Origin: Propionibacterium sp.
GTDB lineage: Bacteria; Actinomycetota; Actinomycetes; Propionibacteriales; Propionibacteriaceae
Assembly: GCA_012719335.1 (NCBI GenBank)
Contig: JAAYAO010000115.1
Coordinates: 1-7,953 of the forward strand
Length of the DNA: 7,953 bases
Direction: 5' to 3'
Below are positions 1-5,134 of the stretch, in pieces (the first letter of the stretch is position 1; each line of letters begins with the position of its first letter). Below the pieces are notes generated by a model, which did not search any database, had not been told where the DNA came from, and saw nothing but the letters and a program-made list of their open reading frames with translations. Both the position numbers and the translations under genes were made by a program.

Positions 1-63
1 ATCGGGCACCACGCCGGCTTCGACCCGAGATCGCACGCGCTCCCCGCTCGAGCGGCGTCCCCG

Positions 64-142
64 GCTACTGCAAACCGCCTCGTTTCGGGCCGATAACCGA
101 AATAGGCGGTCGAAGGCCGAAAAGGAGGCGGTTTGCAGCAGC
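64..142. repeat. Long imperfect inverted repeat downstream of the topoisomerase IB gene
   Basis: The arms at 64-81 and 125-142 are reverse complements at 17 of 18 positions; the core TGCAAACCGCCTC / GAGGCGGTTTGCA is perfect over 13 bp. Further in, TTTCGG (83-88) pairs with CCGAAA (117-122), so most of the 79 bp can fold into one long hairpin. A third copy of the AGGCGGT word lies in the loop (104-110). The element begins 5 bp beyond the minus-strand stop of the topoisomerase gene, so a transcription terminator or 3' RNA-stabilising stem is the simplest reading, although no T-tract follows. A dispersed palindromic element is an alternative. Positions 1-63 to its left show nothing I can name; at least one plus frame ends at a TAA at 94-96, so the tail of a gene entering from the left is possible but unsupported. 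Confidence 0.7.
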
Positions 143-147
143 ATCGG

Positions 148-1146
148 TCAGGACAGCAACTCCAGCAAGGCCTTCTCCAGGGCGGCTTGGCGGCGTTTCG
201 GGCTGCGGTGTCGCTTCTCGGCGGCCGCGACGATGGTGTTGCCGGCCTCGTAGGCGTCGATGATCCGCGGGTCGATGTAGGACGACCGGGCCACGGTCGG
301 CGTGTTGCCCAGATACCCGGCCACCTCATTGACCGCCTGCTGCACCGCACGTTTGCGGGAGGCCTTCGATTCGCCCGGTTCTTCGGTGAGGGCGAGCACC
401 TCGGCGGCAATCACCCCGGCGTGCCAGGTGCGGAAGTCCTTGGCGGTCAGGTCACCGCCGAACAGATCGGCCAGGTACTCGTTGACATCGGTACTGCTGA
501 GTTCGTGCCACTCCCGGCCCACCTTGTAGGCCAGCAGCCGGGCCGAGTCGTCGCGGCGCCGCCGCAGGGTGTCGAGCACGGCGACCGCGGCCGGGTCATC
601 CACCGACACCGTGTGGCTGATCCCGGACTTTCCGGCGAAGGAGAACACCAAATTGTCGCCGGAGCGGCGGACGTGGTGCCGCTCCAGGGTGGTCAGGCCG
701 AAGGAGCCGTGGGCGTCGGTGTAGGCGTCGTTGCCGATCCGGAAGTAACCGACATCCAGCAGGCGCACCGCGGTGGCGGTGACCCGTTGCAGCGGCATGC
801 CGTCGAGCTCGAGGTCGCGGGAGATCCGGCGCCTGGCCTGGGGCAGTTTCTCCGCCGCCCGGGTGACCCGGTCGAACTTCGACCGGTCTTGTTTCGTGCG
901 CCAGTCGGGGTGATAGAGGTACTGGCGACGCCCGGCATCGTCGGTACCGACCGCCTGCAGATGGCCGTTCGGGTACGGACAGATCCACACCTCGGTCCAA
1001 GCCGGCGGAATGGCCAACGACTTGATCCGGTCGACCTCCTCGTCCGGCAGGGCCTCCCCGTCGGCATCGCTGTAGCTGAACCCCTTGCCCCGGCGCCGGC
1101 GGGAGAATCCGGGCATCCGCGGGGTGACACGACGGAGGCGAACCAT
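148..1146 (-). CDS. DNA topoisomerase IB (bacterial, poxvirus-like type)
   Basis: This 332-residue cytoplasmic enzyme is predicted to relax supercoiled DNA through a transient 3'-phosphotyrosine nick, without ATP or metal. The full catalytic set of the type IB / tyrosine-recombinase fold is visible: Arg137 in YFRIGND, Lys173 in the beta-hairpin AGKSG, Arg239 and His242 in KDFRTWHA, and the nucleophile Tyr290 in SSYIDP. The N-terminal part (about 20-100), with IPPAW, WICPYPNGHLQAVGTD and the Tyr-Leu-Tyr-His-Pro-Asp-Trp stretch, matches the DNA-clamping domain of the family. The length is normal for bacterial members (about 330-350 residues). The ATG at 1146 gives the expected MVRLRRV-type N-terminus, but the upstream ribosome binding site is weak. 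It is the last gene of a minus-strand run, 55 bp after a membrane protein gene. The family is certain; its particular cellular role is not known. Confidence 0.95.
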   Translation of the reverse strand: MVRLRRVTPRMPGFSRRRRGKGFSYSDADGEALPDEEVDRIKSLAIPPAWTEVWICPYPNGHLQAVGTDDAGRRQYLYHPDWRTKQDRSKFDRVTRAAEKLPQARRRISRDLELDGMPLQRVTATAVRLLDVGYFRIGNDAYTDAHGSFGLTTLERHHVRRSGDNLVFSFAGKSGISHTVSVDDPAAVAVLDTLRRRRDDSARLLAYKVGREWHELSSTDVNEYLADLFGGDLTAKDFRTWHAGVIAAEVLALTEEPGESKASRKRAVQQAVNEVAGYLGNTPTVARSSYIDPRIIDAYEAGNTIVAAAEKRHRSPKRRQAALEKALLELLS

Positions 1147-1201
1147 TCTCGGATGGTAGTGCCGTACACCTGCCCGGGCCCACCACCTCAGGGGTGATCG
1201 G

Positions 1202-1654
1202 TCAGCGACGAGCCCTCCGACGCAGCACCGGTTGGCGTAGCAGCACCAGCACGAGCACCACCGCCATCAACCCGGCGAAGCCGATCAGCAGCAGCGACGT
1301 CGCCGTGTCCTCACCCGCTCGCAGCATCAGCACCCCACCCCAGCCCGCGAAGACCGCGATCAAGCCGGCCGCCGCGGTGACCACCACGAGCTGCACCCGA
1401 AACACAGCGGGCTGCCAGGCTCGGGGCAGGTAGGCCAACAGGGTGAACAGCCATCCGGCCAGCATCAGAAATCCGAACCCCACCAGCAGGCCCTGGTGCC
1501 AGGGTTCCAGCAGGTCCGGTTGGCCCCCGACGAAGGGCCCCACGAAGGCCGTCGCCACCAGCAGTGGCCCGAAGATCAGCAACAACACACTGCGGGCGCT
1601 GCGCCTCGACTGGATCGCCGGCCCCGGGTCCTTCCCAGGCTCTTCCGCGGTCAA
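1202..1654 (-). CDS. Small four-helix membrane protein of unknown function
   Basis: This 150-residue protein is not recognised as a named family. A short, charged, proline-containing cytoplasmic N-terminus (1-21) is followed by four hydrophobic segments at about 22-43, 54-76, 86-111 and 118-139, and then a very basic C-terminus (LRRRARR), consistent with an inner-membrane protein whose ends lie in the cytoplasm. The chosen start is a TTG whose last two bases overlap the TGA stop of the TfoX-domain gene (TTGA), a layout typical of translational coupling. The next in-frame alternative, a GTG at residue 23, would cut into the first helix. The context suggests co-transcription with the TfoX-domain gene and the topoisomerase gene, which says little about function. 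Confidence 0.75.
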   Translation of the reverse strand: MTAEEPGKDPGPAIQSRRSARSVLLLIFGPLLVATAFVGPFVGGQPDLLEPWHQGLLVGFGFLMLAGWLFTLLAYLPRAWQPAVFRVQLVVVTAAAGLIAVFAGWGGVLMLRAGEDTATSLLLIGFAGLMAVVLVLVLLRQPVLRRRARR

Positions 1655-1986
1655 CCGGTGATCCGGCGGTTGAAGTCGAGCACATCGGCCATCCAGACGT
1701 TCAGGGCCTCATCGGCCGCCACGACGGACGGGTCGACCCGCAACCAGGACGGTCCCATCAAGCGGCCGTGCCCCATCTCGAAGATGGACGCTCCCGGCCG
1801 GGCCAGGAACTCGTCCTGCCGCTCGGGGTCGACCCGGGCCAGCAGGCTGCCGTCCTTGTTGGCGCACACCGCGAGCTTGCCGCCGACCATGAAGCACTGG
1901 GCCCCGAACATCGCCTTTTCGGTGACGATCTCGGTGGCCAGTGCTTCGCGCAGGCGCTCGGCCGTCCGGTTGCGGGCTTCGGTCAT
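1651..1986 (-). CDS. TfoX N-terminal-domain (TfoX/Sxy-like) protein
   Basis: This 111-residue protein consists of a single TfoX_N-type domain. The diagnostic stretch EKAMFGAQCFMVGGKLAVC (about 23-41) is followed by a second strand pair (DGSLLARVDP, 45-54), and a central FEMGHGRLMGPSWLRVDP (69-86) precedes a C-terminal helix. In gamma-proteobacteria the domain occurs in the competence regulator Sxy/TfoX. The short stand-alone forms common in actinobacteria lack the TfoX C-terminal domain and have no established role, so a competence function should not be assumed. The ATG at 1986 fits the domain boundary; the open frame extends far upstream only as antisense of the TetR gene. It lies 50 bp after the TetR gene, and its stop overlaps the start of the next membrane protein gene. 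Confidence 0.88.
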   Translation of the reverse strand: MTEARNRTAERLREALATEIVTEKAMFGAQCFMVGGKLAVCANKDGSLLARVDPERQDEFLARPGASIFEMGHGRLMGPSWLRVDPSVVAADEALNVWMADVLDFNRRITG

Positions 1987-1992
1987 GTGCCC

Positions 1993-2037
1993 ATCGTGGC
2001 GGCCGGCACCCGAACCGGCAAGGTTCCCCGCCACGAT
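1993..2037. repeat. Hairpin in the TetR-TfoX intergenic gap
   Basis: ATCGTGGCGG (1993-2002) and CCGCCACGAT (2028-2037) are perfect 10-bp inverted arms, and a second perfect 5-bp stem (GAACC 2012-2016, GGTTC 2022-2026) lies inside the loop. The outer arm touches the TetR stop codon. No T-tract follows on the minus strand. It could be a partial terminator, an RNA-processing or stability element separating TetR expression from the downstream genes, or simple GC-rich coincidence. Confidence 0.5.
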
Positions 2038-2678
2038 CAGGCCAGCCCCAGGGTGTGCACCTGACGCTCCACCAGGGCCTCGAAGAGGTGATCGGCGGGG
2101 TCGGCGCTCCCGACGAGGTGTCCCGACAGTTCCAGGCCGACCACCCCGATCAGGGCTGCCAGTTCGGCCAGCACCGCCGCCATTCCGGACGGGTCCGCAG
2201 CGAACTCCCCCGCTGGGGCGGCCAACTGCGTCACCAGCGCGTCGTGGTCGAAGGCCGGTACCGGTTGCCCGGCTCCGGCCGCCAGGAAGTGGCCGGCCAC
2301 CGCGGCAGCAGCCGGGACGGTCGCCGGCGGTGCGACGTAGCCCGGCACCGGGGTGCCGTAGATCAACTGGAACTCGTGTCGATACTGCCGGGCCCAGCTC
2401 CGGAAGGTGTGCGCCAGATCGCGCCAGCGCTGCGCCGGCTGCCCGGCGGAAACCCGCCCCAGGGCCGCGTCGAGGTGCTCGTAGCTCTCGATGATCATCG
2501 CGGTCAGCAGGGCTTCCCGGGTCGGGAAATAGCGGTAGATGGCCGAGGAGACCAGGCCCACCTGCCGGGCAACGGCACGCATCGACAGCCCACCGCCGCC
2601 GTGCTCGGCGATCTCGGTGCGTGCGACCGCCAGAATCTGCGCGGTCATCTCTGCCCGGGCCTGCTCTCGAACTCCCAT
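2037..2678 (-). CDS. TetR/AcrR-family transcriptional regulator
   Basis: This 213-residue dimeric DNA-binding repressor is probably ligand-responsive. The N-terminal helix-turn-helix is textbook: a first helix (about 8-26), then LSMRAVARQVGLVSSAIYRYFPTREALL (31-58), with the recognition helix ending in the signature YRYF. The rest is helical ligand-binding and dimerisation domain; the stretch WARQYRHEFQLIYGTPVPGY (95-114) resembles the WHG-type TetR C-terminal domain common in actinobacteria. The ATG at 2678 was chosen because it places the HTH at the usual distance from the N-terminus; two GTG codons lie immediately upstream, and the longer frame to 2834 runs through the operator region. It diverges from a membrane protein gene at 2789, and the shared gap holds three copies of a candidate operator, so autoregulation and control of that neighbour are likely. 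The ligand is unknown. Confidence 0.93.
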   Translation of the reverse strand: MGVREQARAEMTAQILAVARTEIAEHGGGGLSMRAVARQVGLVSSAIYRYFPTREALLTAMIIESYEHLDAALGRVSAGQPAQRWRDLAHTFRSWARQYRHEFQLIYGTPVPGYVAPPATVPAAAAVAGHFLAAGAGQPVPAFDHDALVTQLAAPAGEFAADPSGMAAVLAELAALIGVVGLELSGHLVGSADPADHLFEALVERQVHTLGLA

Positions 2679-2702
2679 GGGCACCACTGTGCCACAAATC
2701 AG

Positions 2703-2715
2703 AGAGCACCGCTCT
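2703..2715. promoter_or_regulatory. Candidate TetR operator, site 1
   Basis: The sequence AGAGC-ACC-GCTCT is a perfect 5-bp inverted repeat around a 3-bp centre. It ends on the first base of the proposed -35 hexamer. With its flanks it reads AGAGAGC-N3-GCTCTTGC, which recurs in the opposite orientation at 2756-2773. Confidence 0.65.
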
Positions 2716-2743
2716 TGCAATATCGAGAGCCGTGCCCTAGATT
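2715..2743 (+). promoter_or_regulatory. Candidate sigma-70-type promoter for the divergent membrane protein gene
   Basis: TTGCAA (2715-2720) and TAGATT (2738-2743), separated by 17 bp, each match the consensus at 4 of 6 positions. The transcription start would fall near 2750, giving a leader of about 40 nt that ends in the ribosome binding site AGGAG (2779-2783), 5 nt before the ATG at 2789. One operator copy overlaps the -35, one lies in the spacer touching the -10, and one lies just past the start point, the geometry expected for tight repression. Confidence 0.45.
2726..2738. promoter_or_regulatory. Candidate TetR operator, site 2 (degenerate)
   Basis: The sequence AGAGC-CGT-GCCCT has one mismatch in the arms relative to sites 1 and 3. 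It lies between the proposed -35 and -10 and shares its last base with the -10. Its centre (2732) is 23 bp from the centre of site 1 and 33 bp from that of site 3. Confidence 0.45.
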
Positions 2744-2758
2744 CATCGACAGAAAGCA

Positions 2759-2771
2759 AGAGCACCGCTCT
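2759..2771. promoter_or_regulatory. Candidate TetR operator, site 3
   Basis: This site has the same 13 bases as site 1, AGAGC-ACC-GCTCT. The extended version GCAAGAGC-N3-GCTCTCT (2756-2773) is the reverse complement of the extended site 1 except for the three central bases. It lies in the proposed leader, 8 bp before the ribosome binding site of the downstream gene. Confidence 0.65.
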
Positions 2772-2788
2772 CTCAATCAGGAGTTCCG

Positions 2789-3463
2789 ATGACCTGCACC
2801 CCCGTTCGTCCGAACAACACGACCCACGCAGCAACGCACCCGAGCGCCGGCAAATACCTGGCGGCGCCCCTGCTCGGCACCGGCATACTGATGGCCGGCT
2901 ACCTGCTCGCCCGTCCCTACGGTGATGCCGCCGGCGGTGACACGCCGGCCGCGGCCGAGGCCTTCGCCTCGACCTGGTGGGTGATCTCCCATCTGTGCGG
3001 GATGCTCGCGATCGCCACCTTCGCCCGGCTGGCCGCGCGCGTCCACGACCTGCTCAGCACGGTCGGTACGCGGGTGGCACGGACGCTGGGGCTGGCCGGC
3101 ATGGCATTGGTGCTGCCCTACTACGGGCTGGAAACGTTCGGTCTGCAGGCGGCCGGACGCGCCGCCCTGGCCGGAGACCTCTCGGCCCTGGAGCTGGTCA
3201 CCGAGATGCGCGATCACCCCGTCGCGATGACCCTGTTCGGGGTCGGGCTGGGCCTACTGGCCGTGACCGGAATCCTGCTGGCCATCGGGTGGCAGCGACA
3301 TCGGGGGGATTGGGCCGCCTGGCCCCTGGCCGTGATGATGACCCTGTTGCTGCCGCAGTTCTTCCTGCCACCCACCGGACGGATGGCCTACGGGGTGCTG
3401 TACGCCGTGGCCGTCGGAGTATGGCTGATCGGCGCGGTGCGCGGGGGGCGGGACGGGTCCTGA
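2789..3463 (+). CDS. Six-helix integral membrane protein, likely target of the divergent TetR regulator
   Basis: I do not recognise a named family for this 224-residue protein. Six hydrophobic segments are visible at about 22-43, 62-84, 98-119, 145-168, 174-195 and 198-217. Notable residues inside or next to helices are WWVISHLCGM (63-72), the PYYGLETFGL stretch (110-119), RDHP (141-144) and LPPTGRMAYG (193-202). The conserved-looking His and Glu in or near the membrane could bind a ligand or cofactor, but no catalytic or transport motif can be named. The start is supported by AGGAG 5 nt upstream of the ATG. The gene is divergent from the TetR gene and preceded by three candidate operators, so regulated expression is likely. 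Its last 210 bp overlap the convergent membrane protein gene on the other strand. Confidence 0.85.
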   Translation: MTCTPVRPNNTTHAATHPSAGKYLAAPLLGTGILMAGYLLARPYGDAAGGDTPAAAEAFASTWWVISHLCGMLAIATFARLAARVHDLLSTVGTRVARTLGLAGMALVLPYYGLETFGLQAAGRAALAGDLSALELVTEMRDHPVAMTLFGVGLGLLAVTGILLAIGWQRHRGDWAAWPLAVMMTLLLPQFFLPPTGRMAYGVLYAVAVGVWLIGAVRGGRDGS

Positions 3464-3943
3464 CCCGGGCGGAAACACGACGGACCCGCGCAGGATGGGG
3501 TACTTCTCGGTGCGTTGGTACTGCCACACGCCGATGCCGATGAGCAGCAGGCCCATCGTCCAGAACAGCACCATCAGGATCAGCGCCATCGGCCCGGTCG
3601 ACAGCACCAGACGCAACATGCCGAACCCGCCGAGGAAGACCAACACCCCGCCGATCAGGCAAGCGGTGAGCACGCTGACTTTGCGATGCCGCTCATGTGC
3701 TCTCAGCGCCGCGATGGGATCGGATTGACGCCAGTCGCGGAAGTTCAACGCGGCCACGTAAGTCATCGCCCCCAGCAGCACCACGAACCCGACCTGCAAG
3801 GGCAGGAATTCGAGCGCAGCCACCCGAATGCTCAGGACGAACATGGGGATGAGCAGCGCCAGGCACAGCACCGACAGCGCCAACACCACCCCGCTCTGGG
3901 CGCGCTGCGTACGGACACCCATCGGGCGCGGGGAGAACGGCAT
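3254..3943 (-). CDS. Four-helix membrane protein with C-terminal extension overlapping the convergent gene
   Basis: This 229-residue protein, not recognised as a named family, has hydrophobic segments at about 17-38, 47-67, 90-114 and 118-139. A cytoplasmic-looking link between helices 2 and 3 (about 68-89: NFRDWRQSDPIAALRAHERHRK) carries most of the charge. After the last helix comes QYQRTEKYPILRGSVVFPPG, where one would expect the protein to end. No minus-strand stop occurs there in any frame, so the frame continues for about 69 more residues rich in Gly, Pro, His and Gln, read antisense to the neighbouring gene. The start is uncertain: the ATG at 3943, the ATG at 3922 and a GTG at 4000 are all in frame without a good ribosome binding site, and I chose 3943 for a short N-terminus before the first helix. 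The helical part is convincing; the tail may be translated or may be an artefact. Confidence 0.72.
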   Translation of the reverse strand: MPFSPRPMGVRTQRAQSGVVLALSVLCLALLIPMFVLSIRVAALEFLPLQVGFVVLLGAMTYVAALNFRDWRQSDPIAALRAHERHRKVSVLTACLIGGVLVFLGGFGMLRLVLSTGPMALILMVLFWTMGLLLIGIGVWQYQRTEKYPILRGSVVFPPGSGPVPPPAHRADQPYSDGHGVQHPVGHPSGGWQEELRQQQGHHHGQGPGGPIPPMSLPPDGQQDSGHGQ

Positions 3944-4001
3944 GCGGCCCAGCGTAGCCACATCCGGGCCACCGCACAGATCGAGTTGCCACCCCGCCAC
4001 G

Positions 4002-4018
4002 TCGGCTGATCAAGCCGA
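4002..4018. promoter_or_regulatory. Odd palindrome upstream of the minus-strand membrane protein gene
   Basis: TCGGCT (4002-4007) and AGCCGA (4013-4018) flank GATCA, giving 6-bp perfect arms. It sits 60-75 bp upstream of the chosen start of the membrane protein gene, or just upstream of the alternative GTG start. It could be an operator; no regulator is implicated. Confidence 0.3.
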
Positions 4019-4100
4019 ATCGTCACGGAATTCTTTATCGGGTTCTCGCCCCATTCGAAACACCCCCAAGGAGGGTATTCGCCGGCACTTCAACAACTAC

Positions 4101-4127
4101 CCGAAAGGGTGAAATTCGCCCCTTCGG
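4101..4127. repeat. Imperfect hairpin in the PRC-barrel gene's upstream spacer
   Basis: CCGAAAGGG (4101-4109) and CCCCTTCGG (4119-4127) pair at 8 of 9 positions around the loop TGAAATTCG. No gene ends next to it on the plus strand, so it is not an obvious terminator. It could be a protein-binding site or part of a long leader. Confidence 0.35.
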
Positions 4128-4222
4128 ACCATGTTTCCCGTTGCCACAGTCGTATCGAGAACCGTGCTGAATATCCGCGCCATCGAACCCATTGCGCAAA
4201 TATCGACACACAATATCGTGGA

Positions 4223-4249
4223 GTTCACCGGTTTCCTGAATACGGGAAT
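4223..4249 (+). promoter_or_regulatory. Possible stress-sigma-type promoter for the PRC-barrel gene
   Basis: GTTC (4223-4226) and GGGAAT (4244-4249), 17 bp apart, loosely resemble the GTTT / GGGTAT pattern of SigF/SigB-group promoters in actinobacteria. This would give a leader of about 25-30 nt including the ribosome binding site GAGGAG (4269-4274). The match is weak and is a guess guided by the known stress association of some PRC-barrel proteins. Confidence 0.22.
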
Positions 4250-4279
4250 ACCCCTGCGGTATCGAAATGAGGAGTTGTC

Positions 4280-4948
4280 ATGGACATCACCGATGTCGAT
4301 CGTTTGCGAAGCGCCGTGGTCTACGCCCACGGTGAGAAGGTCGGTTCGGTCGACGAGATCTTCGTCGACGACGAGACCAACCGGCCGTCCTGGGCCACCG
4401 TGTCGACCGGCCTGTTCGGCACCAAGAAGAGTTTCGTCCCGATCGACGACGCCCAACTGGTCGAGGACGACCGCCTCGAGGTCAGCACCGACAAGGACAC
4501 CATCAAGGACGCTCCGCGTATCGACGTGGACGAACACCTGTCCCGGGACGAGGAGCGCCGGCTGTACGAGCACTACGGCCGCTCCACCCGATACAGCGAC
4601 CTCGAGGCCCGCTACCGGGATCGTGCCGCCGACGGCGACCGGGACGACCTCGACGCCCGGCACGCCGAGGGCACCTACGACCTGGGCCGCGATTCCCGCG
4701 AGGGCGACACCACGCTGGGCACCCGCCCGCAGGTGACCGAGGATTACGACACCCCGCGCGAGCACGCCTACCAGGGTGACGAGATCGCCGACGACCGGGC
4801 GATGGACCGCGATCGCATCGAGCGCGACGCCGGGTTGCCCGACGACACCGTCGAGACCCGCGGTGAGCGCGGCACCGAACGGGCCACCACCAATGTGCGG
4901 GAGGGCCACCTGCGGGTGTACCGGCCCGACGGTGAGCAGCGTCGCTGA
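4280..4948 (+). CDS. PRC-barrel domain protein with charged C-terminal tail (no DUF2382)
   Basis: This 222-residue, probably cytoplasmic protein has an N-terminal PRC-barrel (about 5-80) with the hallmarks VVYAHGEKVGSVDEIFVDDETNRPSW (13-38), TGLFGTKKSFVPI (43-55) and DKDTIKDAPRIDVDEHLSRDEE (71-92). This version of the domain, including the KDTIKDAP motif and the following LYEHYG, is the one normally joined to a C-terminal DUF2382 domain in actinobacteria. Here DUF2382 is not recognisable; instead residues 105-222 are extremely rich in Asp, Arg, Glu and Gly, without hydrophobic core, and probably disordered. No membrane or signal segment is present. The start is supported by GAGGAG 5 nt before the ATG. 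The gene stands alone between a long spacer and a terminator-like hairpin. PRC-barrels bind RNA or protein partners in other systems; the partner here is unknown. Confidence 0.88.
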   Translation: MDITDVDRLRSAVVYAHGEKVGSVDEIFVDDETNRPSWATVSTGLFGTKKSFVPIDDAQLVEDDRLEVSTDKDTIKDAPRIDVDEHLSRDEERRLYEHYGRSTRYSDLEARYRDRAADGDRDDLDARHAEGTYDLGRDSREGDTTLGTRPQVTEDYDTPREHAYQGDEIADDRAMDRDRIERDAGLPDDTVETRGERGTERATTNVREGHLRVYRPDGEQRR

Positions 4949-4974
4949 GCCCACCCGACAACCCCGTCTCCGAG

Positions 4975-5000
4975 CCCGTCCCGGGGGCCCGTCCCGGGGG
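4975..5000. repeat. Two perfect tandem 13-bp repeats
   Basis: The unit CCCGTCCCGGGGG occurs at 4975-4987 and 4988-5000 without interruption, just after the PRC-barrel stop codon. Each copy is self-complementary around CCCGGG and may add to transcript termination together with the hairpin that follows. Confidence 0.6.
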
Positions 5001-5012
5001 CTGTTCCATCGG

Positions 5013-5041
5013 CCGTCGGCCACCCCCGCGGTGGCCGACGG
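5013..5041. terminator. GC-rich terminator-like hairpin after the PRC-barrel gene
   Basis: CCGTCGGCCAC (5013-5023) pairs perfectly with GTGGCCGACGG (5031-5041), an 11-bp stem with a 7-base loop, 64 bp after the PRC-barrel stop. There is no T-tract, which is common for actinobacterial terminators. It separates the PRC-barrel gene from the oxidoreductase operon. Confidence 0.65.
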
Positions 5042-5134
5042 TTCGCGTTCGACGGTGCATCCCGCTCGCCGCGACGCACCACCCGTCCACCCGGCAGCGT
5101 TGCGCAAAGTCGACATTGCGTGTGGACTGGGGTG

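Larger units (their letters stand above)
3944..4279. other. AT-richer intergenic spacer between divergent genes
   Basis: I see no convincing gene in these 336 bp. Base composition drops clearly relative to the flanking genes, especially at 4020-4279. The spacer must carry the promoters of the minus-strand membrane protein gene and of the plus-strand PRC-barrel gene. It contains an odd palindrome (4002-4018), a hairpin (4101-4127), the 8-bp inverted pair GGGTATTC (4073-4080) / GAATACCC (4246-4253), and a 7-bp direct repeat AATATCG (4199-4205 and 4212-4218). Short open frames here read into other genes and look fortuitous. Confidence 0.7.

Noticed and set aside
10..40. GGCTTCGACCC resembling a tRNA T-loop
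   Set aside because: The flanking bases do not pair as a T-stem, and no acceptor, D or anticodon arm can be assembled.
133..1197. 354-codon plus-strand frame across the topoisomerase gene
   Set aside because: It is antisense to a topoisomerase IB with all catalytic residues and begins inside the inverted repeat.
1987..2709. Upstream extension of the TfoX-domain protein to 352 residues
   Set aside because: The extra part is an out-of-frame reading of the TetR gene rich in Arg, Gly and Pro; the TfoX domain is complete from the ATG at 1986.
1941..2792. 283-codon plus-strand frame across the TetR gene and operator region
   Set aside because: It is antisense to a clear TetR protein, and its Gln/Arg/Gly-rich product is typical of shadow frames.
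4975..5000. Tandem 13-bp repeats considered as a repeat array or origin iterons
   Set aside because: Only two copies exist, without spacers, and no replication gene is nearby; they are more likely part of the GC-rich 3' region of the PRC-barrel gene.
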